Source of the DNA: Clostridium_AM tanneri | Lineage (GTDB): Bacteria; Bacillota; Clostridia; Clostridiales; Clostridiaceae | Length of the DNA stretch: 64,000 nucleotides | Assembly (NCBI RefSeq): GCF_033659955.1 | Contig: NZ_JARUJP010000019.1 | Span: 6,294-70,293, forward strand | Direction of reading: 5' to 3' | Shown here: positions 33,322 through 40,904 of the stretch, in pieces | How positions within the stretch are numbered: the stretch's first letter is position 1 | Layout: each line of letters begins with the position of its first letter | Made by a program: the position numbers and the translations under genes | Notes under the pieces: model-generated | Database searches by the model: none | The model's input: the letters and a program-made list of their open reading frames with translations, nothing else | Told to the model about the DNA's origin: nothing

Positions 33322-34023
33322 CTAAGCAGTTTTTATTATCTCTCTCTTCAAAGATATAGTATGATTTATACTTTCCGAATTAGCCACTTGTGTAATAACT
33401 TCATTTTTTAGAAATTTAATTATTTCGTGTTTCTTGTTCATTAAAATTCCCTGTGCACTTTTTGATACTTTTTCACTTATGCTGCACTTTATTTCTCCAG
33501 TAGTTAACCCTATTGTTGATAAAAAATAATCTCCTGCCTTAAATTTATTAGTGAGCTTTCCTAATCCCTTAGGCATAAAACTACTAATGTTTTTTTTCCA
33601 TAGCTTATCAATAGTTTTTGAAGTTACGCAGCTAATCCCATAAGTTCTAGCCGCTTCATATATAAATAAAAAACTATCTTCAATGTTTAATAAATCCGTT
33701 ACTTTGTTATTATGCAACTTGAAATCAGACTTAATTGGTAACCTCATTAGCTCTTTCTGAATCTTTTTTTCAATTCTTAAAATAAAGCATTCAAGTTCCT
33801 TTTTAGAATATAGTACTTTAACAAATCTTTCTTGAAAACACTTTGGGCTCAATTTTGAAAAATCTACTCCTTCGGCAAAAATATCTATCCGATACTCCTT
33901 ACTCTGAAAAAAATATTCTGTTTCCTCCAAGATGATTTCGAAACATTCTTTAATTGCAAAGTTACGTATTGATTCTAATTCTGTTTCAGTAATATACTCT
34001 AAGGAATAATTTTCTGTTACCAT
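33322..34023 (-). CDS. Unknown protein, likely Fur-controlled
   Basis: A 233-residue soluble protein starting at ATG 34023 (TTGGAGAAT upstream; a TTG at 34032 overlaps the site). Mostly helical N-terminal half (ESIRNFAIKECFEIILEETE), a more basic C-terminal half (LWKKNISSFMPKGLGKLTNK). No catalytic motif or membrane segment was recognised. A Fur-box-like 7-1-7 dyad lies 62 bases upstream, so iron-dependent expression is probable. A unique monocistronic unit, between the metal ATPase operon and the glycyl radical enzyme. Confidence 0.65.
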   Translation of the reverse strand: MVTENYSLEYITETELESIRNFAIKECFEIILEETEYFFQSKEYRIDIFAEGVDFSKLSPKCFQERFVKVLYSKKELECFILRIEKKIQKELMRLPIKSDFKLHNNKVTDLLNIEDSFLFIYEAARTYGISCVTSKTIDKLWKKNISSFMPKGLGKLTNKFKAGDYFLSTIGLTTGEIKCSISEKVSKSAQGILMNKKHEIIKFLKNEVITQVANSESINHTISLKREIIKTA

Positions 34024-34084
34024 ATTCTCCAATTCCCTTCAGAAGATTTTAAATCTTATCTTAAATAGTTTAACATTTCACTTA

Positions 34085-34099
34085 GAATGATAATCGTTC
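34085..34099. promoter_or_regulatory. Fur-box-like dyad
   Basis: GAATGAT-A-ATCGTTC: 7-1-7 dyad with one mismatch, a close relative of TGATAATnATTATCA. It lies upstream of the minus-strand gene ending at 33322 and would make it iron-repressed. Confidence 0.6.
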
Positions 34100-34266
34100 T
34101 CATTTATATGATAAACTATTGTCTTCTTTATGTCAACAGAAACCTATAAGTCTGTCCCTTAATTATTTTTTAGTTATATCAGCTTTTATTAACCTTATTA
34201 CCCATACATGTATTGCATAAACCTTGGTATGATATTCTTACTTTTACTCAACTTTTTAATGGTAGT

Positions 34267-35172
34267 TTACTTATAACTAACTACATCAACCCCTTGGCTT
34301 TCGATTATGCCATATAACTCTTCCATGTATTCTTTAGATGGAGTTTTAAACTGTCTTGCTGGTTTTTCCAAACCTAAAGCTTCGTATTTACTATCACCAA
34401 AGGAGTGATAAGGTAATAATTCAATTTTAGGCATATCCATACTGTCTTTTACAAATTTAGCTGCTTTTCTTATGTTTTCTTTGTCTGAGTTAACTCCATC
34501 AATTAATGGTATTCGAACTACTACAGGTACTTTTAACCCATTAAGTCTAGCTATATTTTTCAATATATTTTCATTACCAACTCCTGTATAAAACCTATGC
34601 TTACTGTTATCCATATGTTTTATATCTACAAATATTAAATTCATCTTTTCCAATATATCCTTAACCTCTTCGAAGTTAAAGTAACCAGAAGTTTCAATAG
34701 CTAAATCTATGGCTGAATCATAAAGTTTATATACAAGTTCTCTAAGCATTTCTACCTGCATAGTTGCCTCTCCTCCAGAAAAGGTAACCCCGCCACCTGA
34801 ATACCTATAAAATATTTTTTGTTTTTCAATGATTTTCATTATTTCTTCACTACTATAATGATAAATTAAATTCTTCCTACTGTTTGTCGGACATGCTTTT
34901 ATGCAAATTCCACAAGCTTTACATTTTTTCTGTTCACATTGAGTATTTAAATTTATACCCACTCCCTGAGGGCATAATTGTGCACACTTTCCACAGTTTA
35001 TACATGTTTTTTCATAATGGGCAACCTTCATAAGGTTTGTATGACTTTCTGGATTAGAACACCACCTACATCTAAGAGGACAGCCAGCTAAAAAAATTAT
35101 TGTTCTAATTCCATTTCCGTCATTTACAGAAAAATTTTGTGGTTCCATAAAATATCCAGTTACTTTGTTCAT
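34267..35172 (-). CDS. Glycyl radical enzyme activating protein (radical SAM)
   Basis: A 301-residue PflA-like activase. Radical SAM cluster motif CPLRCRWCS near residue 31, followed by an insert with two ferredoxin-type clusters, CINCGKCAQLCP and CKACGICIKACP (residues about 57-95), typical of GRE activases other than pyruvate formate-lyase's own. GGVTFSGGEATMQ (SAM-binding GGE motif) follows at about 126-138, then VDIKHMD and the C-terminal PYHSFGDSKYEALG. It installs the glycyl radical on the enzyme encoded upstream at 35245-37614. RBS AGGAGG; 72-base gap between the two genes contains a hairpin. Confidence 0.93.
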   Translation of the reverse strand: MNKVTGYFMEPQNFSVNDGNGIRTIIFLAGCPLRCRWCSNPESHTNLMKVAHYEKTCINCGKCAQLCPQGVGINLNTQCEQKKCKACGICIKACPTNSRKNLIYHYSSEEIMKIIEKQKIFYRYSGGGVTFSGGEATMQVEMLRELVYKLYDSAIDLAIETSGYFNFEEVKDILEKMNLIFVDIKHMDNSKHRFYTGVGNENILKNIARLNGLKVPVVVRIPLIDGVNSDKENIRKAAKFVKDSMDMPKIELLPYHSFGDSKYEALGLEKPARQFKTPSKEYMEELYGIIESQGVDVVSYK

Positions 35173-35206
35173 ATAAATCCTCCTGTTTTAAAGTCTTATA
35201 TTTAAA

Positions 35207-35236
35207 AAAGGCACAGTTAAATTAAACAGTGCCTTT
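35207..35236 (-). terminator. Hairpin between the glycyl radical enzyme and its activase
   Basis: Arms 35207-35214 and 35229-35236 (8 bp) with an A/T-rich loop; leftward it is followed by TTTTTT. It could reduce activase expression relative to the enzyme by partial termination. Confidence 0.55.
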
Positions 35237-35244
35237 CTTTAATT

Positions 35245-37614
35245 CTAATAGTTTTCGTGAGCTGTTCTTGCAATTATTGCATCCTGCATCGATCTTGATA
35301 AGTTAACGAATTGAGTGCTGTATCCTGCAACTCTAACTAATAAATCCTTATAATCCTCAGGTTTTTCCTGTGCTTTACGTAATGTTTCTGTGGATATTGT
35401 ATTAAACTGAACATGGAATGCACCTAGTGCAAAGAAGGATTGAATCATAGAGCCTAAGTTGCTCTGACCTCTTTTTGTATTTACTAAATCTTCATTTAAT
35501 CTTAAATTTAATAATGTTCCACCAGAATGCACATCTTGGTTAAGCTTTGCTGCTGAACGCATAGCTGCAAGTGGTGTAGAAGTATCAGTACCGGCAAAAG
35601 GTGACACCCCTTCTGATAAAGGCTCCTTAGCTTTTCTGCCACAAGGGGTAGCTCCAACAACTTTTCCTGTTGGAAGGTAGTTAGAAATCCCCATAAAAGC
35701 AGTGTTAAAGTTGTTACCGTTTATATCCTTATACTTATGTCCTTCCTTGTAATAATGATTTGCCATTTTAATAGCAATATCATCTACATAGTCAATGTCA
35801 TTTCCATACTTTGGTGCAGATTCAGCTAGTTTTCTTAATTCCTCGTATCCTTCCCAATCTGCATCAAGAGCCTTTACCAAGGTTTCCATTGTTGTAACCT
35901 TATCTTCAAAAACAAGCTTCTTAATTACAGCTAATGAGTTTGATGTAACAGCAAGACCAATTCCAGTAAGCACCGGTCCTAAATTATATTTAGCACCAGT
36001 ATCAACTAAGTCTTTGCCTTTTACCATACACTCTTCTATGCAGGATGATAAAAATGGTCTTGGAACCATCTCCTTATGGAGCTTTTGTGCTACTAAGGTA
36101 GCTGTAATTGAATGTTTAATTAAGTTATTAAACTGTTTATAGAAGGCTTCTTCAACTTCTTCATAAGATGTAAAACTAGCTGGGTCTTTTTCATTTAGAC
36201 CTACTTTTTCACCAGTAATCCTACTTTTGCCTCCATTTAATGCAAATTCTAAGGCTGCAGTAAAGTTAATATTTACCGCTGAAGTCCATTCTCCAGTTTT
36301 ACGAAAATGAGGTACTACACAGCCGCAATTGTTCCAATCTCTAGCATCCTCTGGTTCATAGCCTGCATTTATAAGCATTTGATAACCTGCGTTATCACTA
36401 TGAATTGCCGGAAATCCAGTACCTTTACTTACTAGGTGAGTAACTTCCTCTAAAAAGCTGCTTGGACAATCTTGGCTAACTCTAACGCTTAATCCTGGCT
36501 GATGAGTTTTTACTCTCTCTGTAGCTTTCAAGCACATATATGAAAGATCATTTGTGCCATCTCTTCCTTCTCTTGTTTTCCCACCAAGGGTAAGGTTTTG
36601 AAACTGATTGTATCCTGCAAAGAACTCAGCAGTATTTGCTGATATTGTCCAAACCCATTCAGATAATTTAATCCAAAGTGCCTCAATAAGTTCTTGAATT
36701 TGATCCTTTGTGGTTATTTCTTTGTCCATATCAGCTTTATAATACGGATACATAAACTGGTCAAATCTTCCTACATTAAGTGCCAAAGGATTCTCAGATA
36801 TTATTGCTCCAATTTGAGTAAACCAAAGGAATTGGATAGCTTCATAAAAGGTTGTAGGAGGGTTTTCTGGTACCTTACTGCATATTTCAGCTATTTTTAA
36901 AAGTTCATCTTTTCTCACAGCATTATTTTCTGTTTCAGCCATTTCTCTAGCTTTTTCAGAATATCTATTTGCAAGGGTAATAATTCCTTCTGAGGTGATT
37001 ATAATAGAATTATAAAAATCTTTCTTTTTCATATCTTCTGCAGAAGTAATCGAAAGCTTTGATACATGCTCCTTTGCTTCTTTGATAATTCCACCAAAGC
37101 CTTTTTTAAATAATACATCTTGGTAATCTGGTGTTATTTCGCCAACAGCCTGTCTCCATTTGGAATCGTTATCAACTATGCCAGTATCAACGGCAATTTT
37201 TGCAGTATCCTTAGGCAATTGTGCTAAAAAGGCTTCTTCTAAAGATTTTCCTTTCCAATAGGGGAATATGTTTTTTCTCACAAAATCTCTTTGTTCATCT
37301 GTCATAACATATGGGTCTTGAACTCTTTTATCGAAGTTATCCATTTCTCTATCTACCCATGTCCATGAAAACTCAGGGGTTAAAATACCACATTTTCTGA
37401 ACTCGCCAATACCCCCAACAATCAGTTCCCCTTCAAATATAGTGACATCTATCTGCTCACAGGTATCTCTAAATGCCTTAGCTCTTCTTATTGGAACTGC
37501 TTCCCCCTCTGTTTTCTTGTGTGACTCTGTCCAAATTCTTGCTCTTTCATAGGAAATTGCTGGCTTTGCATTGATATAATTTTGTCTTGCAGATTCAATT
37601 CTTTCTGTAACCAT
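35245..37614 (-). CDS. Glycyl radical enzyme (PFL-like), subtype unresolved
   Basis: A 789-residue enzyme. The radical-bearing Gly is in VRVAGYS near residue 762 with the RTAHENY tail. The catalytic Cys loop reads WNNCGCVVPHFRKTGEW near residue 430. In dehydratase-type members (glycerol, propanediol, hydroxyproline) this loop reads GCVE; here the Glu is Val followed by Pro, so those functions are unlikely. Arylacetate decarboxylases and fumarate-adding enzymes have other residues there; assignment from sequence alone is unsafe. Full length, with AAAGGAG before the ATG. The activase follows and an XRE-cupin regulator precedes. It would be oxygen-sensitive and used in fermentation. Confidence 0.88.
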   Translation of the reverse strand: MVTERIESARQNYINAKPAISYERARIWTESHKKTEGEAVPIRRAKAFRDTCEQIDVTIFEGELIVGGIGEFRKCGILTPEFSWTWVDREMDNFDKRVQDPYVMTDEQRDFVRKNIFPYWKGKSLEEAFLAQLPKDTAKIAVDTGIVDNDSKWRQAVGEITPDYQDVLFKKGFGGIIKEAKEHVSKLSITSAEDMKKKDFYNSIIITSEGIITLANRYSEKAREMAETENNAVRKDELLKIAEICSKVPENPPTTFYEAIQFLWFTQIGAIISENPLALNVGRFDQFMYPYYKADMDKEITTKDQIQELIEALWIKLSEWVWTISANTAEFFAGYNQFQNLTLGGKTREGRDGTNDLSYMCLKATERVKTHQPGLSVRVSQDCPSSFLEEVTHLVSKGTGFPAIHSDNAGYQMLINAGYEPEDARDWNNCGCVVPHFRKTGEWTSAVNINFTAALEFALNGGKSRITGEKVGLNEKDPASFTSYEEVEEAFYKQFNNLIKHSITATLVAQKLHKEMVPRPFLSSCIEECMVKGKDLVDTGAKYNLGPVLTGIGLAVTSNSLAVIKKLVFEDKVTTMETLVKALDADWEGYEELRKLAESAPKYGNDIDYVDDIAIKMANHYYKEGHKYKDINGNNFNTAFMGISNYLPTGKVVGATPCGRKAKEPLSEGVSPFAGTDTSTPLAAMRSAAKLNQDVHSGGTLLNLRLNEDLVNTKRGQSNLGSMIQSFFALGAFHVQFNTISTETLRKAQEKPEDYKDLLVRVAGYSTQFVNLSRSMQDAIIARTAHENY

Positions 37615-37655
37615 AATTTTCTCCTTTCTTTTTGTATTATATTATATTTTGTGCG

Positions 37656-37668
37656 TTATAACATATAA
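37656..37668. promoter_or_regulatory. Operator-like half site upstream of the glycyl radical enzyme
   Basis: TTATAACATATAA is close to the arms of the palindrome at 37801-37825 and lies 42 bases before the enzyme start. It may be a binding site of the adjacent XRE-cupin regulator. Confidence 0.35.
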
Positions 37669-38014
37669 AGTTGTTAAAATTTTTTAGAGTGCATAATTGT
37701 AGAAAGCTAAAGTATAACTTAACCTATTCTTAATATAAATTTCCTTTAAGTTCTATTTACCTATATTCACTCTAAAGTAAAACTCTAATATTTTATTTTA
37801 TTATAACATAAATTATATGTTATAACATCCTCAATTTTAAAAATTTATATCCATACCTCTTTAAATTCTATTTTATCCTATATATAATTGTCATATGTGT
37901 AAAAAGTAGGCATAGAAACACTTTGATACCTATACCTACTTTATTAAGATGCACTAGATTTATTTATTATATTAAAAAACAACATTGTAGACCTATATCA
38001 CTCTAGACTAAATT
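37669..38014. other. Regulatory stretch between the glycyl radical enzyme and its regulator
   Basis: About 350 bases without a gene. They hold the perfect palindrome 37801-37825 and a hairpin-like sequence near 37905-37945 (AAGTAGGCATAG and CTATACCTACTT, imperfect), which may end the regulator transcript. The remainder is A+T-rich with nothing recognised. Confidence 0.45.
37801..37825. promoter_or_regulatory. Perfect 10-bp palindrome, probable regulator operator
   Basis: TTATAACATA (37801-37810) and TATGTTATAA (37816-37825) with a 5-base spacer form a perfect dyad upstream of the glycyl radical enzyme. Related sequence also occurs in the tandem repeat before the XRE-cupin gene. Confidence 0.55.
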
Positions 38015-38563
38015 CTAATACTTAATTACATTTTGAAATACGACTTCACTATCATATGGATTACTATAGGTGTGACTGCCACTAGGCTTAAATCTTAATG
38101 CTGATGGAGCCGCAAGTTCAAAAGTTTGGTCCTCCAAAGTAAGCTTTAAGGTTCCTTTTGTTACCACAATATACTCTTCTACTGAGCTTTGATGTGGTGT
38201 AGAAACATGCTCCGCACCTGGAAGTAACTTAATATAAAAATATTCAAATCCCGTCATTGGATCAAAAGGGAATACATCATATAGAATCATTTTTCCATCT
38301 GATTCATATACCGGTTCTATGTCCTCTATTGATATTGCTTCGTATTTATTATTTTGACTTCCTAACAACTCTGAAAAAGAAATACGCAAACCTGTGGAAA
38401 TCTTCCACAATATGGATATTGTAGGATTTGACTCTCCTCTTTCGATTTGGCCTAGCATTGCCTTACTTACCCCAGTTAGATTAGATGCCTCCTCTAAAGT
38501 CAACTCCCTTTCAAATCGCACTCTTTTTAAAACAGAGCCAATATTATATGTTGGATCCTTCAA
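38015..38563 (-). CDS. XRE-type regulator with C-terminal cupin domain
   Basis: A 182-residue two-domain regulator. N-terminal helix-turn-helix (residues 8-65): LKRVRFERELTLEEASNLTG, AMLGQIERGESNPTISIL. C-terminal cupin (about 105-180): GAEHVSTPHQSSVEEYIVVT, metal-type His/Glu residues in HQSSVEE, and a terminal His in GSHTYSNPYDSE. Start is TTG at 38563 with GAAAGG upstream. This architecture (PuuR/HipB-cupin) usually senses amines or organic acids. It is adjacent to the glycyl radical enzyme operon, its probable target, and preceded by a 19-bp tandem repeat, possibly its autoregulatory site. Confidence 0.88.
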   Translation of the reverse strand: MKDPTYNIGSVLKRVRFERELTLEEASNLTGVSKAMLGQIERGESNPTISILWKISTGLRISFSELLGSQNNKYEAISIEDIEPVYESDGKMILYDVFPFDPMTGFEYFYIKLLPGAEHVSTPHQSSVEEYIVVTKGTLKLTLEDQTFELAAPSALRFKPSGSHTYSNPYDSEVVFQNVIKY

Positions 38564-38600
38564 TTTATATCAACCTTTCCCTATGTATTGTCATTTTTTC

Positions 38601-38638
38601 ATTATATACATAATAACATATTATATACATAATAACAT
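38601..38638. repeat. Exact 19-bp tandem direct repeat before the XRE-cupin gene
   Basis: ATTATATACATAATAACAT occurs twice head to tail (38601-38619, 38620-38638). The unit shares AATAACATAT-like sequence with the palindrome upstream of the glycyl radical enzyme, suggesting repeated operators. Confidence 0.6.
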
Positions 38639-38661
38639 ATACTTTTCATAGAGAATAAATC

Positions 38662-38686
38662 CCACTCCATAAAGACTATGGAGTGG
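38662..38686 (-). terminator. Terminator of the histidine-utilisation operon
   Basis: Arms 38662-38670 and 38678-38686 (9 bp, perfect), 8 bases after the hutH stop at 38694 on the leftward transcript; followed by GATTTATTC. Confidence 0.6.
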
Positions 38687-38693
38687 AATCTTG

Positions 38694-40217
38694 CTAAATT
38701 TCTATTTTAACTTTTCCTTCTACTGCCTTTAAAAGTTCACCATTCAGTAGAAGCTCCTCACATTTATCTAGTTCTTTATACATAACCGTATCTTCTTTAA
38801 TAAAGCTTACCTTTGATCTTATTATTCTATAAGCTTCACTAGTCCCCTTGCCTAACATAAGTCCATCTCTAAAATCTATGGCCTGACATGCAGCCATAAG
38901 TTCTGTTGCCACTACTCTTGTCGCATTATTTACTATATCAAAGCTCTTTCTCGCAGCGATTGTCCCCATACTTACATGATCCTCTTGGTTAGCTGAGGAT
39001 GGAATAGAATCTACAGATGCTGGATGAGCAAGAACCTTATTTTCTGATACTAATGAAGCTGCTGCGTATTGGGTTATCATAAAGCCAGAATTAAGACCGC
39101 CATTTTTCACTAGGAAAGGAGGTAAATCGTTTAGCTGATAATTTATTAATCTCTCTAGTCTTCTCTCTGAAATATTTGCAATTTCAGCTACCGCAATTCC
39201 TAAGAAATCAAAGCTTAGTGCTACAGGCTGTCCATGGAAGTTTCCTCCAGATATTACATCCCCATTTTCAAAAACAATAGGGTTATCGGTAACAGAATTC
39301 ATCTCTATTTCTATCTTTTCTTTAACATAATTTACAGCATCTTTACTAGCTCCATGAACTTGAGGTACACATCTTAAAGTATAGGCATCCTGTGTTCTTA
39401 TCTCTCCTTGATTAGTTACAAAAGTGCTGCCTTCTACTAGGTTAAGCATATTTTGGGCTGTATCTATTTGTCCCTTATGAGGCCTTACCTGATGAACCCT
39501 TGGATCAAAGGCAGTTCTTATTCCTCTTAAAGCTTCTAAGGTCATTGCAGCAGCAATATCACTAAGTTTTAAAAGATTCATACTTTTATATAAAGATATT
39601 GCTCCTACTGCAGTCATTACTTGAGTGCCATTTATTAAGGCCAGACCTTCTTTAGCTACAAGCTCTACTAAGGATATTCCTGCCTTTTCCATAGCCTCTC
39701 TTCCCGACATCATAACCCCTTCAAACTCTGCTTCTCCTTCACCAATCATAGGTAAAACCATATGTGAAAGAGGTGCCAAATCACCAGAAGCCCCTAAAGA
39801 TCCTTTTTCAGGTATGGCAGGATGAACTCCTTTATTAATCATATCTATAAGTGTTTCCAAGGTACTTAACCTTATTCCTGAATATCCCTTAGATAAGTTG
39901 TTAGCCCTTAGAAGCATTATGGCTCTAGTTATTTCCTTTGGAAAACTCCTGCCTGTGCCGCAGGAATGTGACATTATTAGATTCCTCTGAAGAGTTTTGC
40001 ACTGCTCACCGGATATAGTTACATCTGAAAATTTTCCAAAGCCTGTAGTTATACCGTATACTATTTTACTGTTATCCACTATGTTATCTACTATCTCTCT
40101 TGCCTTTGTAACTCTTTCCTTAGCTTCCTCAGTAAGACATACTCTATATCCATTAGCGGCAACATTAATTAAATCCTCTATAGTAAGACTATTCCCCGTT
40201 AAGTTAACAACATTCAT
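38694..40217 (-). CDS. hutH: Histidine ammonia-lyase
   Basis: A 507-residue enzyme that deaminates histidine to urocanate. The MIO cofactor forms from Ala-Ser-Gly in KGSLGASGDLAPLSHM (near 142-145). YGITTGFGKFSD (catalytic Tyr), HGQPVALSFDF and SSANQEDHVSMGTIAARKSF are conserved. Length is standard. GGGGGGAGAG precedes the ATG. Last gene of a leftward operon with ftcD, hutU and fchA, although hutH normally acts first in the pathway. Confidence 0.97.
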   Translation of the reverse strand: MNVVNLTGNSLTIEDLINVAANGYRVCLTEEAKERVTKAREIVDNIVDNSKIVYGITTGFGKFSDVTISGEQCKTLQRNLIMSHSCGTGRSFPKEITRAIMLLRANNLSKGYSGIRLSTLETLIDMINKGVHPAIPEKGSLGASGDLAPLSHMVLPMIGEGEAEFEGVMMSGREAMEKAGISLVELVAKEGLALINGTQVMTAVGAISLYKSMNLLKLSDIAAAMTLEALRGIRTAFDPRVHQVRPHKGQIDTAQNMLNLVEGSTFVTNQGEIRTQDAYTLRCVPQVHGASKDAVNYVKEKIEIEMNSVTDNPIVFENGDVISGGNFHGQPVALSFDFLGIAVAEIANISERRLERLINYQLNDLPPFLVKNGGLNSGFMITQYAAASLVSENKVLAHPASVDSIPSSANQEDHVSMGTIAARKSFDIVNNATRVVATELMAACQAIDFRDGLMLGKGTSEAYRIIRSKVSFIKEDTVMYKELDKCEELLLNGELLKAVEGKVKIEI

Positions 40218-40246
40218 AATTTCTCTCCCCCCAGTTATATGAAATG

Positions 40247-40885
40247 CTATGCTAATTTATCTTCTATAATCCCCATAATATCTTCTTTGACTTTTTTACT
40301 TTCTTTCAGTAAATTATTGCATCTATCCTTTAATTCTTTTTTACGTTCTTCATCCTTTAATCCTGTAATATTTATTTTTACATTTAATATAGCTCCCTCT
40401 ACCGCTGTTTGCACTAAAGAAGCAGCAACTCCAGCGTCAGAAACTGCATTTTTATTTCCGTATTTTACTGCAGTATAAATGTAATCATAAAGTTTATAGG
40501 CTTTTTCTGCTACTTCTAAGGGAATCTCTAAAGATTCCTTGTTTCCTTGATTTATTTTTTCCTTTCTTGCCTTAGCCTCTTCCTCTGTATTTTTAGGCAT
40601 TCTAAAGGCTTCCATTAAGGATAAGAAAGCATCCGTATCTCTCTCCATAAGATTTAAGAATTCCTCCTTATGGAACTGTACTTTCTCTAAGGATTCATCA
40701 ATATTTTCTCTAAGTTTGTCTTCATATTCCATATATTCTTTCTTTCCTATTGTTAAGTTAAAAACCATAGCAGCCAGTGCACTAGCTAGCGAAGCAGAAA
40801 GGGCAGCAATACTCCCTCCACCTGGTGCTGGAGATTTAGAACCTAATTCATCAACAAAGCCTTTTAAAGTTAACTGTTGCAGCAT
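40247..40885 (-). CDS. fchA: Formimidoyltetrahydrofolate cyclodeaminase
   Basis: A 212-residue enzyme matching the cyclodeaminase domain: KGFVDELGSKSPAPGGGSIA with the folate-binding glycine loop, AALAAMVFNLTIGKKEY, MERDTDAFLSLMEAFRMPK (catalytic Asp). It converts formimino-THF to methenyl-THF and ammonia. In clostridia it is a separate gene rather than fused as in animals; its partner ftcD is the first gene here. RBS GGGGGG. Product feeds one-carbon metabolism. Confidence 0.93.
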   Translation of the reverse strand: MLQQLTLKGFVDELGSKSPAPGGGSIAALSASLASALAAMVFNLTIGKKEYMEYEDKLRENIDESLEKVQFHKEEFLNLMERDTDAFLSLMEAFRMPKNTEEEAKARKEKINQGNKESLEIPLEVAEKAYKLYDYIYTAVKYGNKNAVSDAGVAASLVQTAVEGAILNVKINITGLKDEERKKELKDRCNNLLKESKKVKEDIMGIIEDKLA

Positions 40886-40904
40886 TATTATATCCCCCCG
40901 TTTT

